A stretch of 64,000 nt of DNA from Calliphora vicina (Eukaryota; Arthropoda; Insecta; Diptera; Calliphoridae), in assembly GCF_958450345.1 (NCBI RefSeq), contig NC_088782.1, positions 121,255,980 through 121,319,979 of the forward strand, written 5' to 3'. Numbering within the stretch: the first letter of the stretch is position 1; every line of letters begins with the position of its first letter. The position numbers were made by a program, and so were the translations under genes. The notes beneath the pieces are model-generated. The model saw only the letters and a list, made by a program, of their open reading frames with translations. It searched no databases and was not told the DNA's origin. Positions 23,731 to 37,130 of this stretch are shown in pieces.

Positions 23731-25676
23731 TCCTAATTGATGTTAGGAGTAATGGAGACTTAGTTGTTGAAGGTTTTGTCTTTGAAGATTTTGCTGAATC
23801 TGTTGATTCTTTTTCGTTCAACTGTGTGTTGGAGGTTATTGAAACTTTGGGTAGAGTTCAATTTTCCTATTTTGGTTTCGATAATATTTATATTCGCTTT
23901 ATTATGATGATTATCCTTTTGTTTCTAGTTACATATTACATTTACTTAATATTATTTTGACTACATCGAAATTTCCTTCTTCTTGAAAGATAGTCCGGGT
24001 CATACCGATTCAAAAATCAAGAGTAGTTTATGGTATTGAAGAACGCAGACCAATTTCTATTCTTCAGGTTTTTAAAAGGTTTCGTAAGGGATAAAATTCT
24101 ACATTGATGCTTCTCAGTTATTACATTGCAGCATTCAACGCTAACATAATAAAATGTTTCCTTATAGTTCATGTGGAAACAATATTTAAACGCTTTTCCA
24201 AAAAGTCATACAAATAACTCTACAATAAAATCTCACAAATCACACAGGCGGCCTGGCCTGAATGAGCCATGAAACTGGAAAACCTCTTCATCTGCATCTT
24301 CTTCAAAAAAATAAGAAAAAAACAAGAACAATTACAATTTAAGACCATTTCAAATGCCAACATGTACAATTCAATTTAAACATAAAAAGAATTGTTGCAT
24401 GTGCCACTCATTCATATAAAATTCATACAAATAAAACTGTAATATACATACAAAAGCTCATTCATGCCACAAAACTATAAAACAGACACACACACACAAA
24501 CTATGTAGAAGAGAATGTGCTGTGCTGTGGCATGGCAAAATATAAAAATTTTTGCATAGAAACTTAGAAACAACAAACGTTTATAGTTTTACCATGCACC
24601 AGCCGTAATGTGCAACATGAATGTATGATGACATTGACTAATCGGTGACCATAAACGTGCTTACGCATGCTGATTTGTAATGCTCTTGTTTCTCTTCTAC
24701 ATTTAACAAAACTCACTCGCCTAGTCAAACTATTTTACTTGGCTCAGTGCTACCAAAAGCTACCCAAAATTGCAGTTGCAACTGCAATTACATATCGATT
24801 GCAACATTTCCATGTAAACTGGCTTCTAACCAAAAGCAGTCATAACAGCCTCTTTCAGCCTACTAGCCATCCCAGTCGGTTCGGTTTGTATTTCAGAAAT
24901 ATTCATATTTAGAAGATTAAAAAGTTGCAAAAAATTAAATAAAATTTTACTAACAAATTTTTCCCACACTTTCTTTTTTTCTCTCTCTCTCTGCACCAAG
25001 ACTCCTTTTATAAAGAAAACAAAAATGTTTTATTGTATGGCAGCACCAACAGCTAATGTTGCAGCTTCTAATCATTCCAGTCTTAATAAAAGCAAGAAGA
25101 CTTACTAACATACAAAAAAAAGTAAATTTTTTGTAAACGTTCGGTTTGCTTAAATAAATTATAACATTCCTGATATTGTAGTGACCATTTGTTGCATGTT
25201 GATAATGCTACATAAATGTTGTTGTAAAAGATGTTGCTGCTTCTCTTGCAATTTGCTGCTGCTTGCTGCTGATGATGATGATGGCAATGTAAGGCCTAGT
25301 CTAGCTGGCCATGGTGATGATGATGCTGATGGTTTTTAGGCTGGCAGTCGTATAGACATGTAGCAGCAGAACTAGCACCAGCACCACCACCAATAACACT
25401 ATAGACAATATCACTATGCATGACGCTAATTCTTGTGGCCATATTTAAACTGACAGTTATTTAATTTTGACACGTTGTTGATTACTGTCACGTCAAATGT
25501 CACTTCGATTTAGTTTTAGTTTGGTGAAAAACTTAAACATTGAAAACTGAAATAAAAAAACAACAAACATCATCAATTGAAACAACAAGTAAGAGTGTTA
25601 GAAACAGTATAGAGGAATACTCAGTGACCCTACACACAACACGGTTTATAAGCAGTCAGAAGTTAATTTCTGACAT
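23731..25676. other. AT-rich stretch with microsatellites, no gene seen
   Basis: Simple tracts include (AC)n at about 24485-24499, a CT-rich tract at about 24968-24992, and GCTGCT/GATGATGATG at about 25245-25335. No exon-like or RNA-gene signal is recognised. Confidence 0.4.
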
Positions 25677-28020
25677 AGTCTATGTCTAGTCTATGTCTAG
25701 TCTATGTCTAGTCTATGTCTAGTCTATGTCTAGTCTATGTCTAGTCTATGTCTAGTCTATGTCTAGTCTATGTCTAGTCTATGTCTAGTCTATGTCTAGT
25801 CTATGTCTAGTCTATGTCTAGTCTATGTCTAGTCTATGTCTAGTCTATGTCTAGTCTATGTCTAGTCTATGTCTAGTCTATGTCTAGTCTATGTCTAGTC
25901 TATGTCTAGTCTATGTCTAGTCTATGTCTAGTCTATGTCTAGTCTATGTCTAGTCTATGTCTAGTCTATGTCTAGTCTATGTCTAGTCTATGTCTAGTCT
26001 ATGTCTAGTCTATGTCTAGTCTATGTCTAGTCTATGTCTAGTCTATGTCTAGTCTATGTCTAGTCTATGTCTAGTCTATGTCTAGTCTATGTCTAGTCTA
26101 TGTCTAGTCTATGTCTAGTCTATGTCTAGTCTATGTCTAGTCTATGTCTAGTCTATGTCTAGTCTATGTCTAGTCTATGTCTAGTCTATGTCTAGTCTAT
26201 GTCTAGTCTATGTCTAGTCTATGTCTAGTCTATGTCTAGTCTATGTCTAGTCTATGTCTAGTCTATGTCTAGTCTATGTCTAGTCTATGTCTAGTCTATG
26301 TCTAGTCTATGTCTAGTCTATGTCTAGTCTATGTCTAGTCTATGTCTAGTCTATGTCTAGTCTATGTCTAGTCTATGTCTAGTCTATGTCTAGTCTATGT
26401 CTAGTCTATGTCTAGTCTATGTCTAGTCTATGTCTAGTCTATGTCTAGTCTATGTCTAGTCTATGTCTAGTCTATGTCTAGTCTATGTCTAGTCTATGTC
26501 TAGTCTATGTCTAGTCTATGTCTAGTCTATGTCTAGTCTATGTCTAGTCTATGTCTAGTCTATGTCTAGTCTATGTCTAGTCTATGTCTAGTCTATGTCT
26601 AGTCTATGTCTAGTCTATGTCTAGTCTATGTCTAGTCTATGTCTAGTCTATGTCTAGTCTATGTCTAGTCTATGTCTAGTCTATGTCTAGTCTATGTCTA
26701 GTCTATGTCTAGTCTATGTCTAGTCTATGTCTAGTCTATGTCTAGTCTATGTCTAGTCTATGTCTAGTCTATGTCTAGTCTATGTCTAGTCTATGTCTAG
26801 TCTATGTCTAGTCTATGTCTAGTCTATGTCTAGTCTATGTCTAGTCTATGTCTAGTCTATGTCTAGTCTATGTCTAGTCTATGTCTAGTCTATGTCTAGT
26901 CTATGTCTAGTCTATGTCTAGTCTATGTCTAGTCTATGTCTAGTCTATGTCTAGTCTATGTCTAGTCTATGTCTAGTCTATGTCTAGTCTATGTCTAGTC
27001 TATGTCTAGTCTATGTCTAGTCTATGTCTAGTCTATGTCTAGTCTATGTCTAGTCTATGTCTAGTCTATGTCTAGTCTATGTCTAGTCTATGTCTAGTCT
27101 ATGTCTAGTCTATGTCTAGTCTATGTCTAGTCTATGTCTAGTCTATGTCTAGTCTATGTCTAGTCTATGTCTAGTCTATGTCTAGTCTATGTCTAGTCTA
27201 TGTCTAGTCTATGTCTAGTCTATGTCTAGTCTATGTCTAGTCTATGTCTAGTCTATGTCTAGTCTATGTCTAGTCTATGTCTAGTCTATGTCTAGTCTAT
27301 GTCTAGTCTATGTCTAGTCTATGTCTAGTCTATGTCTAGTCTATGTCTAGTCTATGTCTAGTCTATGTCTAGTCTATGTCTAGTCTATGTCTAGTCTATG
27401 TCTAGTCTATGTCTAGTCTATGTCTAGTCTATGTCTAGTCTATGTCTAGTCTATGTCTAGTCTATGTCTAGTCTATGTCTAGTCTATGTCTAGTCTATGT
27501 CTAGTCTATGTCTAGTCTATGTCTAGTCTATGTCTAGTCTATGTCTAGTCTATGTCTAGTCTATGTCTAGTCTATGTCTAGTCTATGTCTAGTCTATGTC
27601 TAGTCTATGTCTAGTCTATGTCTAGTCTATGTCTAGTCTATGTCTAGTCTATGTCTAGTCTATGTCTAGTCTATGTCTAGTCTATGTCTAGTCTATGTCT
27701 AGTCTATGTCTAGTCTATGTCTAGTCTATGTCTAGTCTATGTCTAGTCTATGTCTAGTCTATGTCTAGTCTATGTCTAGTCTATGTCTAGTCTATGTCTA
27801 GTCTATGTCTAGTCTATGTCTAGTCTATGTCTAGTCTATGTCTAGTCTATGTCTAGTCTATGTCTAGTCTATGTCTAGTCTATGTCTAGTCTATGTCTAG
27901 TCTATGTCTAGTCTATGTCTAGTCTATGTCTAGTCTATGTCTAGTCTATGTCTAGTCTATGTCTAGTCTATGTCTAGTCTATGTCTAGTCTATGTCTAGT
28001 CTATGTCTAGTCTATGTCTG
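25677..28020. repeat. 11-bp satellite array, about 213 copies
   Basis: The unit is TCTAGTCTATG. The phase repeats exactly every 660 bp from 25681 to 27661, so there is no net insertion or deletion across the array, and I see no base change except at the right edge (GTCTGGTCC). Flanking DNA is ordinary AT-rich sequence. The unit has one CTAG per 11 bp, a feature shared with the arrays at 58.8 and 62.2 kb. Confidence 0.97.
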
Positions 28021-30325
28021 GTCCTTAGCAAACCTGTCGAGCAACTTAGTATGCCAATTATCTACCCATGATGATGATGGGTGTACGATGAGTATGAAAA
28101 ACTATCAACGATTTGTGTATTTAGGTGTTTATTTGGAAAGACGGACGGACAGTTAGACAAATAAATGCAACAGCAAAACCAACAAACATATAATTGCTTT
28201 AAGTACTTAAAGACTATGTGAAAATCACTAACAAACAATCTCGGTATGTTTTCAAAACCCTGAGCAAAAAAAAAATTATCTCAACTTGTAGATTCATTTT
28301 TCGTTGCTGCGAGTACGTGAATTTCTTTTGTTTTTTTTTGTTTATGCAACATGTAATGTTTGCATTCAATTCGATCGATCGATATGTATCTGAATCTTAG
28401 AAAAACAATCCTGGCGTCACTTAATGTTGTTGTTGCCGCTGCTGCTGCTGATGATGACGATGATGCTGCTGATGTTTAGATGACGATGGTGATCTAATGT
28501 TAAACAATGTTGCTGGCAATCTTAGCTTGTAGGTATATGATGATTTTGTTGTTATTGTTGCAAGTGTTGTTGTTGCTGCTACTTAATGTTGTTGTTGTGT
28601 GGAGCGTGAAATTATGGTAAGTCACCTTAAATGTCGTTTACTGCTATTTGCGCGTAGCAACTATAAATTACACAATGATTTATTGTGTATTTATCAATGA
28701 AGGCATTTTCTTGCAATCGATCAATTTCTATTTGACAGCTTAACCCAGCATATACGGTAGCAATGCTATTTCGTGCTCTCTTATTTTAAAAATTATTGAT
28801 TCTTTTTTATTACTTGGTTATCTTTGAATGTTTTTCCTTTATTAAATGAAATAAATATTTAAAATTAATATCACTTGTAAGAATTATTATTATTATGAGT
28901 TATTGGAAAATGTTTTGCAATAAAAGGGTATTTAATTTTAGCGCCTTTATTGTAGAGAGTTATGGAATATTGTACTACTTTTTGTATAAAAAACGAGACT
29001 AAAAATGGTCACTTGTTGGTATTTCAAGCCACCAGTGTTGTAGTGGTATTTCTAAACAAATTTATATGTTATCTTAGGGTGTCAAATATCATGTTTGAAT
29101 AAGAAGTTTAGATCTCAGAATTTATGATTTTTAAAGAGATGTTGAGACCTTTAAATTCTTCTAATTTCAATCTAAATTGATCTTGACATACATTCACTTC
29201 CGTTTGTCAAACTTTTAGCCTTCATTACATTTCACTACAATTTCCTTTATACTTGCCTACATTCAAAAACAATAATATTGAAAAGTTTTTCTTTCGTTTT
29301 TTCTAATAATTCCTTCTTTTTGTTTTTTTTTGTCTTCTAAATAAAATGTCACATTTGAAAAGACATGATCATAAATAAGAAGATGACAAAAAAAGTAAAA
29401 GATTTGACGCTTTACAGCAATTTGATTGCAACATGTGCTGCATATTCAAAAAGTCAATTGACCAATATAAACTTCACATACAAAACTTGAAGAAAGAAAC
29501 AAAAAAAGTTCAATAAAACAAAACGATAACGCGGTACCAAATTCAACTTTACTTTACTATACAATAGGAATAGAGAACAGAAGCCGTTTGTTTGTCTAAC
29601 TATGTTTTTTTTTCCAATAAAAAACTTAAGACATAGAAGCCAAATACTAAAAGCAGCATCATCATCGATCATTTTCAGCAAAAATGGTTACAAACTGTGC
29701 GTGTAGCTTAAGACTGGCAAAAGTATCTGTCTGTAAGCGTTTGCTTAGATACTGTGTGCTTTTTATTATGGTTGCAAGTATTTGATTACTTTGTAGAAAT
29801 GTTTAAAAAACACCAGCGCATGACCATATTGATAATGATAAGTTGACATCTAATGTTTTGACAATATGGATGGCAAATGAAATGTTCGTAGAAAAAAAAA
29901 ATATAAATAAATATTAGAAAATAGGAGACATTTAGAAAAAACAACAGCTCTGTTAAACGTTTGCTCGAATTGTGATTGCAGGCCTTATATAAATATATCT
30001 AATACATACGTAAATAGTATCTATTTATTTGGTTAGAAGCCTCACAGTTTTTATTGGTTTTATAAGCTGTTGCTTCGTACTTAATCTTACCAAAAGTAGA
30101 CCTTATGAAAATGTTTAAAAAGACCGTTTATACTTACGTCTACATACAACATTATAATAAAATGTATGTTTATTTGTTTATTGTGTTGGTTTTTTAGTTT
30201 AAAATCTCTATTGGTTAAAGGGAAAAGTTTAGGCGGGTCTTCCGAACTATGACAGTTGATAGCGGCCATATTGTTGAAGCTAAATCTGTCAAATTGGCTG
30301 TCGGTTTTTATGTTTGTTTTGCCTT
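28021..30325. other. AT-rich stretch with trinucleotide runs, no gene seen
   Basis: GCTGCTGCTG/GATGATGACG at about 28437-28475 and GTTGTTGTTG near 28410-28600 are simple tracts typical of fly introns. No protein motif is recognised. Confidence 0.4.
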
Positions 30326-30327
30326 AT

Positions 30328-30455
30328 CACCATGGACGAATATAGCAGCAACACGTTTAAATTATAAAATTGTTTTATCCAAATAGGTATTCAGTTCGGG
30401 AAACGTTCCGTGAGCATGGGACAATTCACGGTGAGGAACATTTCTGTATGCATGG
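30328..30455 (+). pseudogene. Possible transposase N-terminal HTH remnant
   Basis: Across at least one frameshift one can read MDEYSS and then YSVRETFREHGTIHGEEHF, which resembles the N-terminal 'YSV..TFR......G' helix region of some mariner-like transposases. There is no other domain, and the 35-bp array E begins about 15 bp later. Recognition is weak; this could be chance. Confidence 0.25.
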
Positions 30456-30464
30456 GTACATCAA

Positions 30465-32525
30465 ACAACAAAATTGCTGGCAATAATTTAGAAGAGAAGG
30501 AACCATGATTGCTGGTAGTCATTTATAAGAGCCTTCTCTCCCACGATTGCTGGCAATAATTTAGAAGAGAAGGAGCCACGATTGCTGGCAATAATTTAGA
30601 AGAGAAGAATCCATGATTGCTGGCAATAGTTTATAGGAGAAGGAGCTAAGATTTCTAGCCATAATTTAGAAGAGAAAGAGCCACAATTCCTGCAATAATT
30701 TAGAAGAGAAGGAGCCACGATTGCTGGCAATAATTTAGAGGAGAAGGAGCCTCAATTGCTGGCAATAATCTTGAATAGAAGGAACCACGATTGCTGGCAA
30801 TAATCTTGAATAGAAGGAACCACGATTGCTTTCAATAATTTAGAGGAGAAGGAGCCACGATAGCTGGCAGTAATTTAGAGGAGAAGGAGCCATGATTGCT
30901 GGCAATATTTTAGTGGAGAAGGAGCCACGATTGCTTGCAATAATTTAGAGGAGAAGGAGCCACGATAGCTGGCAGTAATTTAGAGGAGAAGGAGCCACGA
31001 ATGCTGGCAATATTTTAGAGGAGAAGGAGCCACGATTGCTGGCAATAATTCAGAGGAGAAGGAGCCACGATTACTGGTAATATTTTAGAGGAGAAGGAGC
31101 CACGATTGCTGGCAATAATTTAGAGGAGAAGGAGCCACGATTGCTGGCAATAATTTAGAGGAGAAGGAGCCACGATTGCTAGCAATGATTTAGAATAGAA
31201 GGAGCCATGATTGCTGCCCGTAATTTAGAAGAGAAGGAGTCAAGATTACTGGCAATAATTTAGAGGAGAAGGATCCACGATTGCTTGCAATAATATAGAA
31301 GGTAAGGAGCCACGATTACTGGCAATCATCTAGAAGAAAAGGATCCAATATTACTGGCAATAATTTAGAGGAGAAGGAGCTACAAATGCTGGCAATAATA
31401 TTGAAAGGATGGAACCACGATTGCTGGCAATAATTGAGAGGAGAAGGAGCCATGATTTCTGGCAATAATTTAGAAGAGAAGGAGCCATTATTACTGGCCG
31501 TAATTTAGAAGAGAAGGTGTCAAGATTGCTGGTAGTAATTTAGAAGACAAGTAGCCACGATTGCTGTCAATAATGTCGAAGAGAAGGAGCCATGATTGAT
31601 GGAAATAATTTAGAAGGGAAGGGACTACGAATGCTGGCTATATTTCAGAAGAGAAGGAGCCGCGATTTCCGGTTATCATTTAGAAGAAAAGGAGCCACGA
31701 TTGCTGGCAATAATTTAGAAGAGAAGGAGCCATGATTGCTGGTAGTAGAGAAAGAGCAACTATTGCCGGCAATAATTATGAAAAGAAGGAGCTACGCCTG
31801 CTGGCAGTAATTTGGAAGAGAAGTAGCCATGATTGCTGTCAATAATGTAGAAGAGAAGGAGCCAATATTGCTGGCAATAATTTAGAGGAGAATGAGCTAC
31901 AAATGCTGTCAATAATTTAGAAGAGACGGAGCTACAAATGCTGGTACTAATTTAAAAGAGAAGGAGGCACGATTGCTGGTAACAATTTTAAAGAGAAGGA
32001 GCCACGAATGCTGGCAATATTTTAGAGGAGAAGGAGCCACGATTGCTGGCAACAATTTAGAAGAGAAGGAGCCACGATTACTGGCAATAATTTAGAGGAT
32101 AACGAGCAACGTTTGCTCGCAATAATTTAGAAGGGAAGGAAACACGATTGTTGGTAAAGATTTAAAAGAGGAAGAACTATGTTTTCTGGCAATAATTTAG
32201 ATGGGATGCAACCACAATTGCTGGCAATAATTTGGAAGACAAAGAGCCACGATTGCTGGCAATAATTTAGAAGAAAAGGAGCTACGATTGCTGGCAATAA
32301 TTTAGAGGAGAAGGAGCCACGATTGCTGGCAGTAATTTAGAATAGCAGAAGCTACGATTGCCGGAAATAATTTAGAGGAGAAGGAGCCATGATTGCTGGC
32401 AATAATTTAGAAGAGAGGCAGCCACTATTGCTGGCAATAATTCTGAAAATAAGGTGCCACGATTGCTATCAACAATTTAGAAGAGAAGGAGCCACTATTG
32501 CTGGTAATAATTTTGAATAGTAGGG
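30465..32525. repeat. 35-bp minisatellite array E, about 59 copies
   Basis: The unit is built from GCCACGATTGCTGGC, 'aataatttag' and 'aggagaagga', 35 bp in total. Copies are moderately diverged, with single-base changes and some short or long units. The sequence differs from arrays A-D but the period is the same, and the segment 'acgattg...taatt' also occurs in array D's unit (CCTACGATTGAAACTAATT). It runs directly into an RTE-type retrotransposon fragment. Confidence 0.95.
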
Positions 32526-32529
32526 TCTG

Positions 32530-33390
32530 TGAGATCGCACTTTTTTAGTATATTTATTAGCTCATCCACAGCCAGCTATTCGTCGGGATTTTCGCTCTCT
32601 CTGAGTGTCGGACTTTAAGAGCTCAGCAGAGATTCCGTCAAGAACTGGGGATTTGTTTCCTTTGAGACTACAAATTGAATTCGCGATCTCCTCCATGGTG
32701 TAGCGTGAGACTTACATACCCGTTCCGCTTGTAGACGACGGACATTCCCCGAGAGCATTCGGCTATAGTGAACGGCACATACCTTAACTTGTTGGCAACT
32801 TCGACATGTGCACCTCTCAGGGGCCTTTGCGATGTCGTATAAGCATATGTTTCCTATGAGATCTATACTTTGCTGATTTCGTCCAGCCCTCCTACTTTAA
32901 TCATGATGAGCTTTACGTTTCACTTTTCTATCGAGCTCGTTGTAACGTGTCTGCAATTTAAGATTAACACTACGAGTTCCAGCTTTAATCAGATTTCGTG
33001 CTTTTCCGTAGTTAGATTACTAGCCAGATTTCATTTCCTTTTGCATACGTTCCCTATGGCCGAGAATTCGAGTGTCAGGTTCCATAAATATAGACTTTAG
33101 CCTATTCCTTTTCATTAGCTCACCTTCTTGGCATGATCCAACTGCCTTTCTCATGGCTTCGGAATATTCAGCGTAAATAAGCTTCTCTGTCCTTCAGCTT
33201 ATTTACGTATATAAGTCGCTTGATTCCTCTATTACCGGTACACACATCTAATAGAGAACACTTCCATTTATCACTTAACGCCACATGGTCAATTAAGTGT
33301 CCCGTTCTATGTTCCAGGCACACCCGAGTCGCTTTATGTATTCTCCTGTGAAGAAATAGCGACCCACCTACTACCAGAAACACAGCTTTA
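32530..33390 (-). pseudogene. RTE-type non-LTR retrotransposon fragment (endonuclease end to RT start)
   Basis: Read on the minus strand. An open stretch from 33383 to 33168 carries a GGSLF motif at residues 6-10, IHK at 15-17 and IDHVALSDKWKCSLLDV at 31-47. RTE-clade elements have 'GGTLF.H..IHK.TW' and 'IDHI.I...W..SL.DVR' near the end of the apurinic endonuclease. Further downstream, across stops and frameshifts, come a linker with YNELDRKVKR, and at about 32705-32600 YTMEEIANSICSLKGNKSP followed by LDGISAELLK, the fingers motif of the reverse transcriptase. The YxDD palm and 3' end are absent. Several stops make it a dead 5'- and 3'-truncated copy. It is GC-richer than its surroundings. 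Confidence 0.75.
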
Positions 33391-34548
33391 GTTTTTTATA
33401 TAAATTTAGTTAGTATTTAAATAAAGATAATTTTCTTTATAACTTTTTCTCTTAACCAATATATATTCCTTTAATTTTGTATTTTTTTATTAAACTGATG
33501 ATGATCCCCATCATCATGTGATCATCGGTCGTCATCATAGCATCATAGACACCGTCATTGTAGTTTTAACCATCTATGTCTTGTTTTGGCACATTTATTA
33601 AATATCGATCGTTGCTAGATAAGTTTCTTATTTTATTTTTTATTTGTACTCATCATCTTCTTTGTTGGATTCAAGTGGCTAGAGTGGTGTATTATTTATG
33701 AGCTTTTGGTATGCCTTTTGGGTATTTCAAGAATTTAGTCGTGAGTACTCTCAACACAAATGCAATTAATGACCAAATTAGTACCAGCTCGTAGTGGTGG
33801 TAGTAGTTATCGAAGTATTAAACCACAATGCGATTTAGAAATTGTAATAAATAAACTAAAAAATATATTACAAAATTGATAAATATCACAGTATGATTTA
33901 CTTTGAATTTTTTCCATACAAACTTGTCCACCACTTTGGCGCACAACTATTTGGTAAAGTTGATTTATTGATTAGATGTTGATCTTTTTTTATATTCTCT
34001 CTTTTTTTCAGCATTTGATGCATTTAATACTTTTTGGGATTTGGCTATGTCTATTTATGAAATTCTGCCTGAGTTTTATTTTATTTTTTTTTTCGTTTGT
34101 TGGCAAGATTTTAAAAAAGGCCTTAAAAATGTGTAGTAAAAATTATTAATATCATTGAGTATCAAGTGGGAAAGTTGGTGAGTAAAGCTGGCTGAGAAAC
34201 AGATTTTATAGTTAGAAAGACAGTTATGTAGATTGAAATGTCAGTCAGTCATTGTGGTATTTTTTGGTTTGTCTCTGTGAGAGCATTTGCTGCAATTGGG
34301 GATATTGAGCGCCGGCTATTATGACAATTATTGTGCCAAAATGGGTAACAGAAATATGTTGCGAAAGAATTAATGAAATTTAGAAAGTTCTCAGCAGTAT
34401 TTACATATATGGTTTTAAGCAATGTCACCGTATTAAAGTGACATTTTTATAGTTTTGCTTTAATAACAATAAAAATTTGTATTTGAATAAAAATGACAAA
34501 GATTGTGGAAAGATTTTCCATGAAATTTGTGTGAGAAAATAAAGCGAT
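33391..34548. other. AT-rich stretch, no gene seen
   Basis: An ATC/GAT-rich, partly palindromic stretch lies at about 33495-33550. Otherwise this is plain AT-rich sequence without coding signal. Confidence 0.4.
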
Positions 34549-34549
34549 T

Positions 34550-37130
34550 TTGAATGACAAATTTTCTATAAAAAATATCACTGTCTTTAAAAACAACTCA
34601 ATTTTCTATAAGAAAATCTTACGCTCTTTAAAGGCAGTCAAATTTTCTTATAGAAAATTTCAATGCCTTTAAAAACAGTTCAATTTTCTATATGAAAATA
34701 TCACTGTCTTTAAATACAGTTCAATTTTCTTATAGAAAATTTGACTGCCTTTAGTTTATTACAGAAAATTGTCTTCTTAAGACAGTTTTCTTATAGAAAA
34801 TTGTCTTTGTTAAGACAGTTTTCTTATAGAAAATTGTCTTTGTTAAGACAGTTTTCTTATAGAAAATTGTCTTTGTTAAGACAGTTTTCTTATAGAAAAT
34901 TGTCTTTGTTAAGACAGTTTTCTTATAGAAAATTGTCTTTGTTAAGACAGTTTTCTTATAGAAAATTGTCTTTGTTAAGACAGTTTTCTTATAGAAAATT
35001 GTCTTTGTTAAGACAGTTTTCTTATAGAAAATTGTCTTTGTTAAGACAGTTTTCTTATAGAAAATTGTCTTTGTTAAGACAGTTTTCTTATAGAAAATTG
35101 TCTTTGTTAAGACAGTTTTCTTATAGAAAATTGTCTTTGTTAAGACAGTTTTCTTATAGAAAATTGTCTTTGTTAAGACAGTTTTCTTATAGAAAATTGT
35201 CTTTGTTAAGACAGTTTTCTTATAGAAAATTGTCTTTGTTAAGACAGTTTTCTTATAGAAAATTGTCTTTGTTAAGACAGTTTTCTTATAGAAAATTGTC
35301 TTTGTTAAGACAGTTTTCTTATAGAAAATTGTCTTTGTTAAGACAGTTTTCTTATAGAAAATTGTCTTTGTTAAGACAGTTTTCTTATAGAAAATTGTCT
35401 TTGTTAAGACAGTTTTCTTATAGAAAATTGTCTTTGTTAAGACAGTTTTCTTATAGAAAATTGTCTTTGTTAAGACAGTTTTCTTATAGAAAATTGTCTT
35501 TGTTAAGACAGTTTTCTTATAGAAAATTGTCTTTGTTAAGACAGTTTTCTTATAGAAAATTGTCTTTGTTAAGACAGTTTTCTTATAGAAAATTGTCTTT
35601 GTTAAGACAGTTTTCTTATAGAAAATTGTCTTTGTTAAGACAGTTTTCTTATAGAAAATTGTCTTTGTTAAGACAGTTTTCTTATAGAAAATTGTCTTTG
35701 TTAAGACAGTTTTCTTATAGAAAATTGTCTTTGTTAAGACAGTTTTCTTATAGAAAATTGTCTTTGTTAAGACAGTTTTCTTATAGAAAATTGTCTTTGT
35801 TAAGACAGTTTTCTTATACAAAATTGTCTTTGTTAAGACAGTTTTCTTATACAAAATTGTCTTTGTTAAGACAGTTTTCTTATACAAAATTGTCTTTGTT
35901 AAGACAGTTTTCTTATACAAAATTGTCTTTGTTCAGACAGTTTTCTTATACAAAATTGTCTTTGTTAAGACAGTTTTCTTATACAAAATTGTCTTTGTTA
36001 AGACAGTTTTCTTATACAAAATTGTCTTTGTTAAGACAGTTTTCTTATACAAAATTGTCTTTGTTAAGACAGTTTTCTTATACAAAATTGTCTTCTTAAG
36101 ACAGTTTTCTTATAGAAAATTGTCTTCTTAAGATAGTTTTCTTATAGAAAATTGTCTTTGTTAAGACAGTTTTCTTATACAAAATTGTCTTTGTTCAGAC
36201 AGTTTTCTTATACAAAATTGTCTTTGTTAAGACAGTTTTCTTATACAAAATTGTCTTCTTAAGACAGTTTTCTTATACAAAATTGTCTTCTTAAGACAGT
36301 TTTCTTATAGAAAATTGTCTTCTTAAGATAGTTTTCTTATAGAAAATTGTCTTTGTTAAGACAGTTTTCTTATACAAAATTGTCTTTGTTCAGACAGTTT
36401 TCTTATACAAAATTGTCTTTGTTAAGACAGTTTTCTTATACAAAATTGTCTTCTTAAGACAGTTTTCTTATACAAAATTGTCTTCTTAAGACAGTTTTCT
36501 TATACAAAATTGTCTTCTTAAGACAGTTTTCTTATAGAAAATTGTCTTCTTAAGACAGTTTTCTTATAGAAAATTGTCTTCTTAAGACAGTTTTCTTATA
36601 GAAAATTGTCTTCTTAAGACAGTTTTCTTATAGAAAATTGTCTTCTTAAGACAGTTTTCTTATAGAAAATTGTCTTCTTAAGACAGTTTTCTTATAGAAA
36701 ATTGTCTTCTTAAGACAGTTTTCTTATAGAAAATTGTCTTCTTAAGACAGTTTTCTTATAGAAAATTTTATAGAAAATTGTCTTTGTTAAGACAGTTTTC
36801 TTTATAGAAAATTGTCTTTGTTAAGACAGTTTTCATTATAGAAAATTGTCTTTGTTAAGACAGTTTTCTTTATAGAAAATTGTCTTTGTTAAGATAGTTT
36901 TCTTTATAGAAAATTTGTCTTTGTTAAGATAGTTTTCTTTATAGAAAATTGTCTTTGTTAAGACAGTTTTCTTTATAGAAAATTGCCTTTGTTAAGACAG
37001 TTTTCTTATAGAAAATTGTCTTTGTTAAGACAGTTTTCGTATAGAAAATTGTCTTTGTTAAGACAGTTTTCGTATAGAAAATTTGGCTGTCTTTAAAGAT
37101 AGCGGAATTCTCTATAACAATTTAAAGTTG
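34550..37130. repeat. 33/32-bp dyad minisatellite, about 70 copies
   Basis: The unit joins the near-palindrome GACAGTTTTCTTATAGAAAA plus TTGTC with GTCTTTGTTAAGAC (33 bp) or GTCTTCTTAAGAC (32 bp). Order along the array: degenerate units (34550-34770), a uniform TTATAGAAAA block (to about 35.81 kb), a TTATACAAAA block (to about 36.1 kb), a mixed zone with a 195-bp higher-order repeat (marker TTCAGACAG at 36194 and 36389), then 32-bp units and finally diverged units. Because 33 is a multiple of 3, frames on both strands stay open for up to 452 codons; these are repeat translations only. Confidence 0.96.

Noticed and set aside
25677..28020. Telomere-type repeat
   Set aside because: The unit TCTAGTCTATG is not a telomeric motif, and the array is interstitial with ordinary DNA on both sides.
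32870..33100. 76-codon plus-strand frame
   Set aside because: It is the antisense shadow of the RTE-type remnant, whose motifs are on the minus strand.
33490..33560. ATC/GAT palindromic stretch as a regulatory element
   Set aside because: Compatible with simple trinucleotide repeat decay; no specific binding site can be argued.
34741..36099. 452-codon open frame on the plus strand and a 389-codon one on the minus strand
   Set aside because: Both are pure translations of the 33-bp repeat (a multiple of three), open on both strands at once, ending where 32-bp units begin. No gene context.
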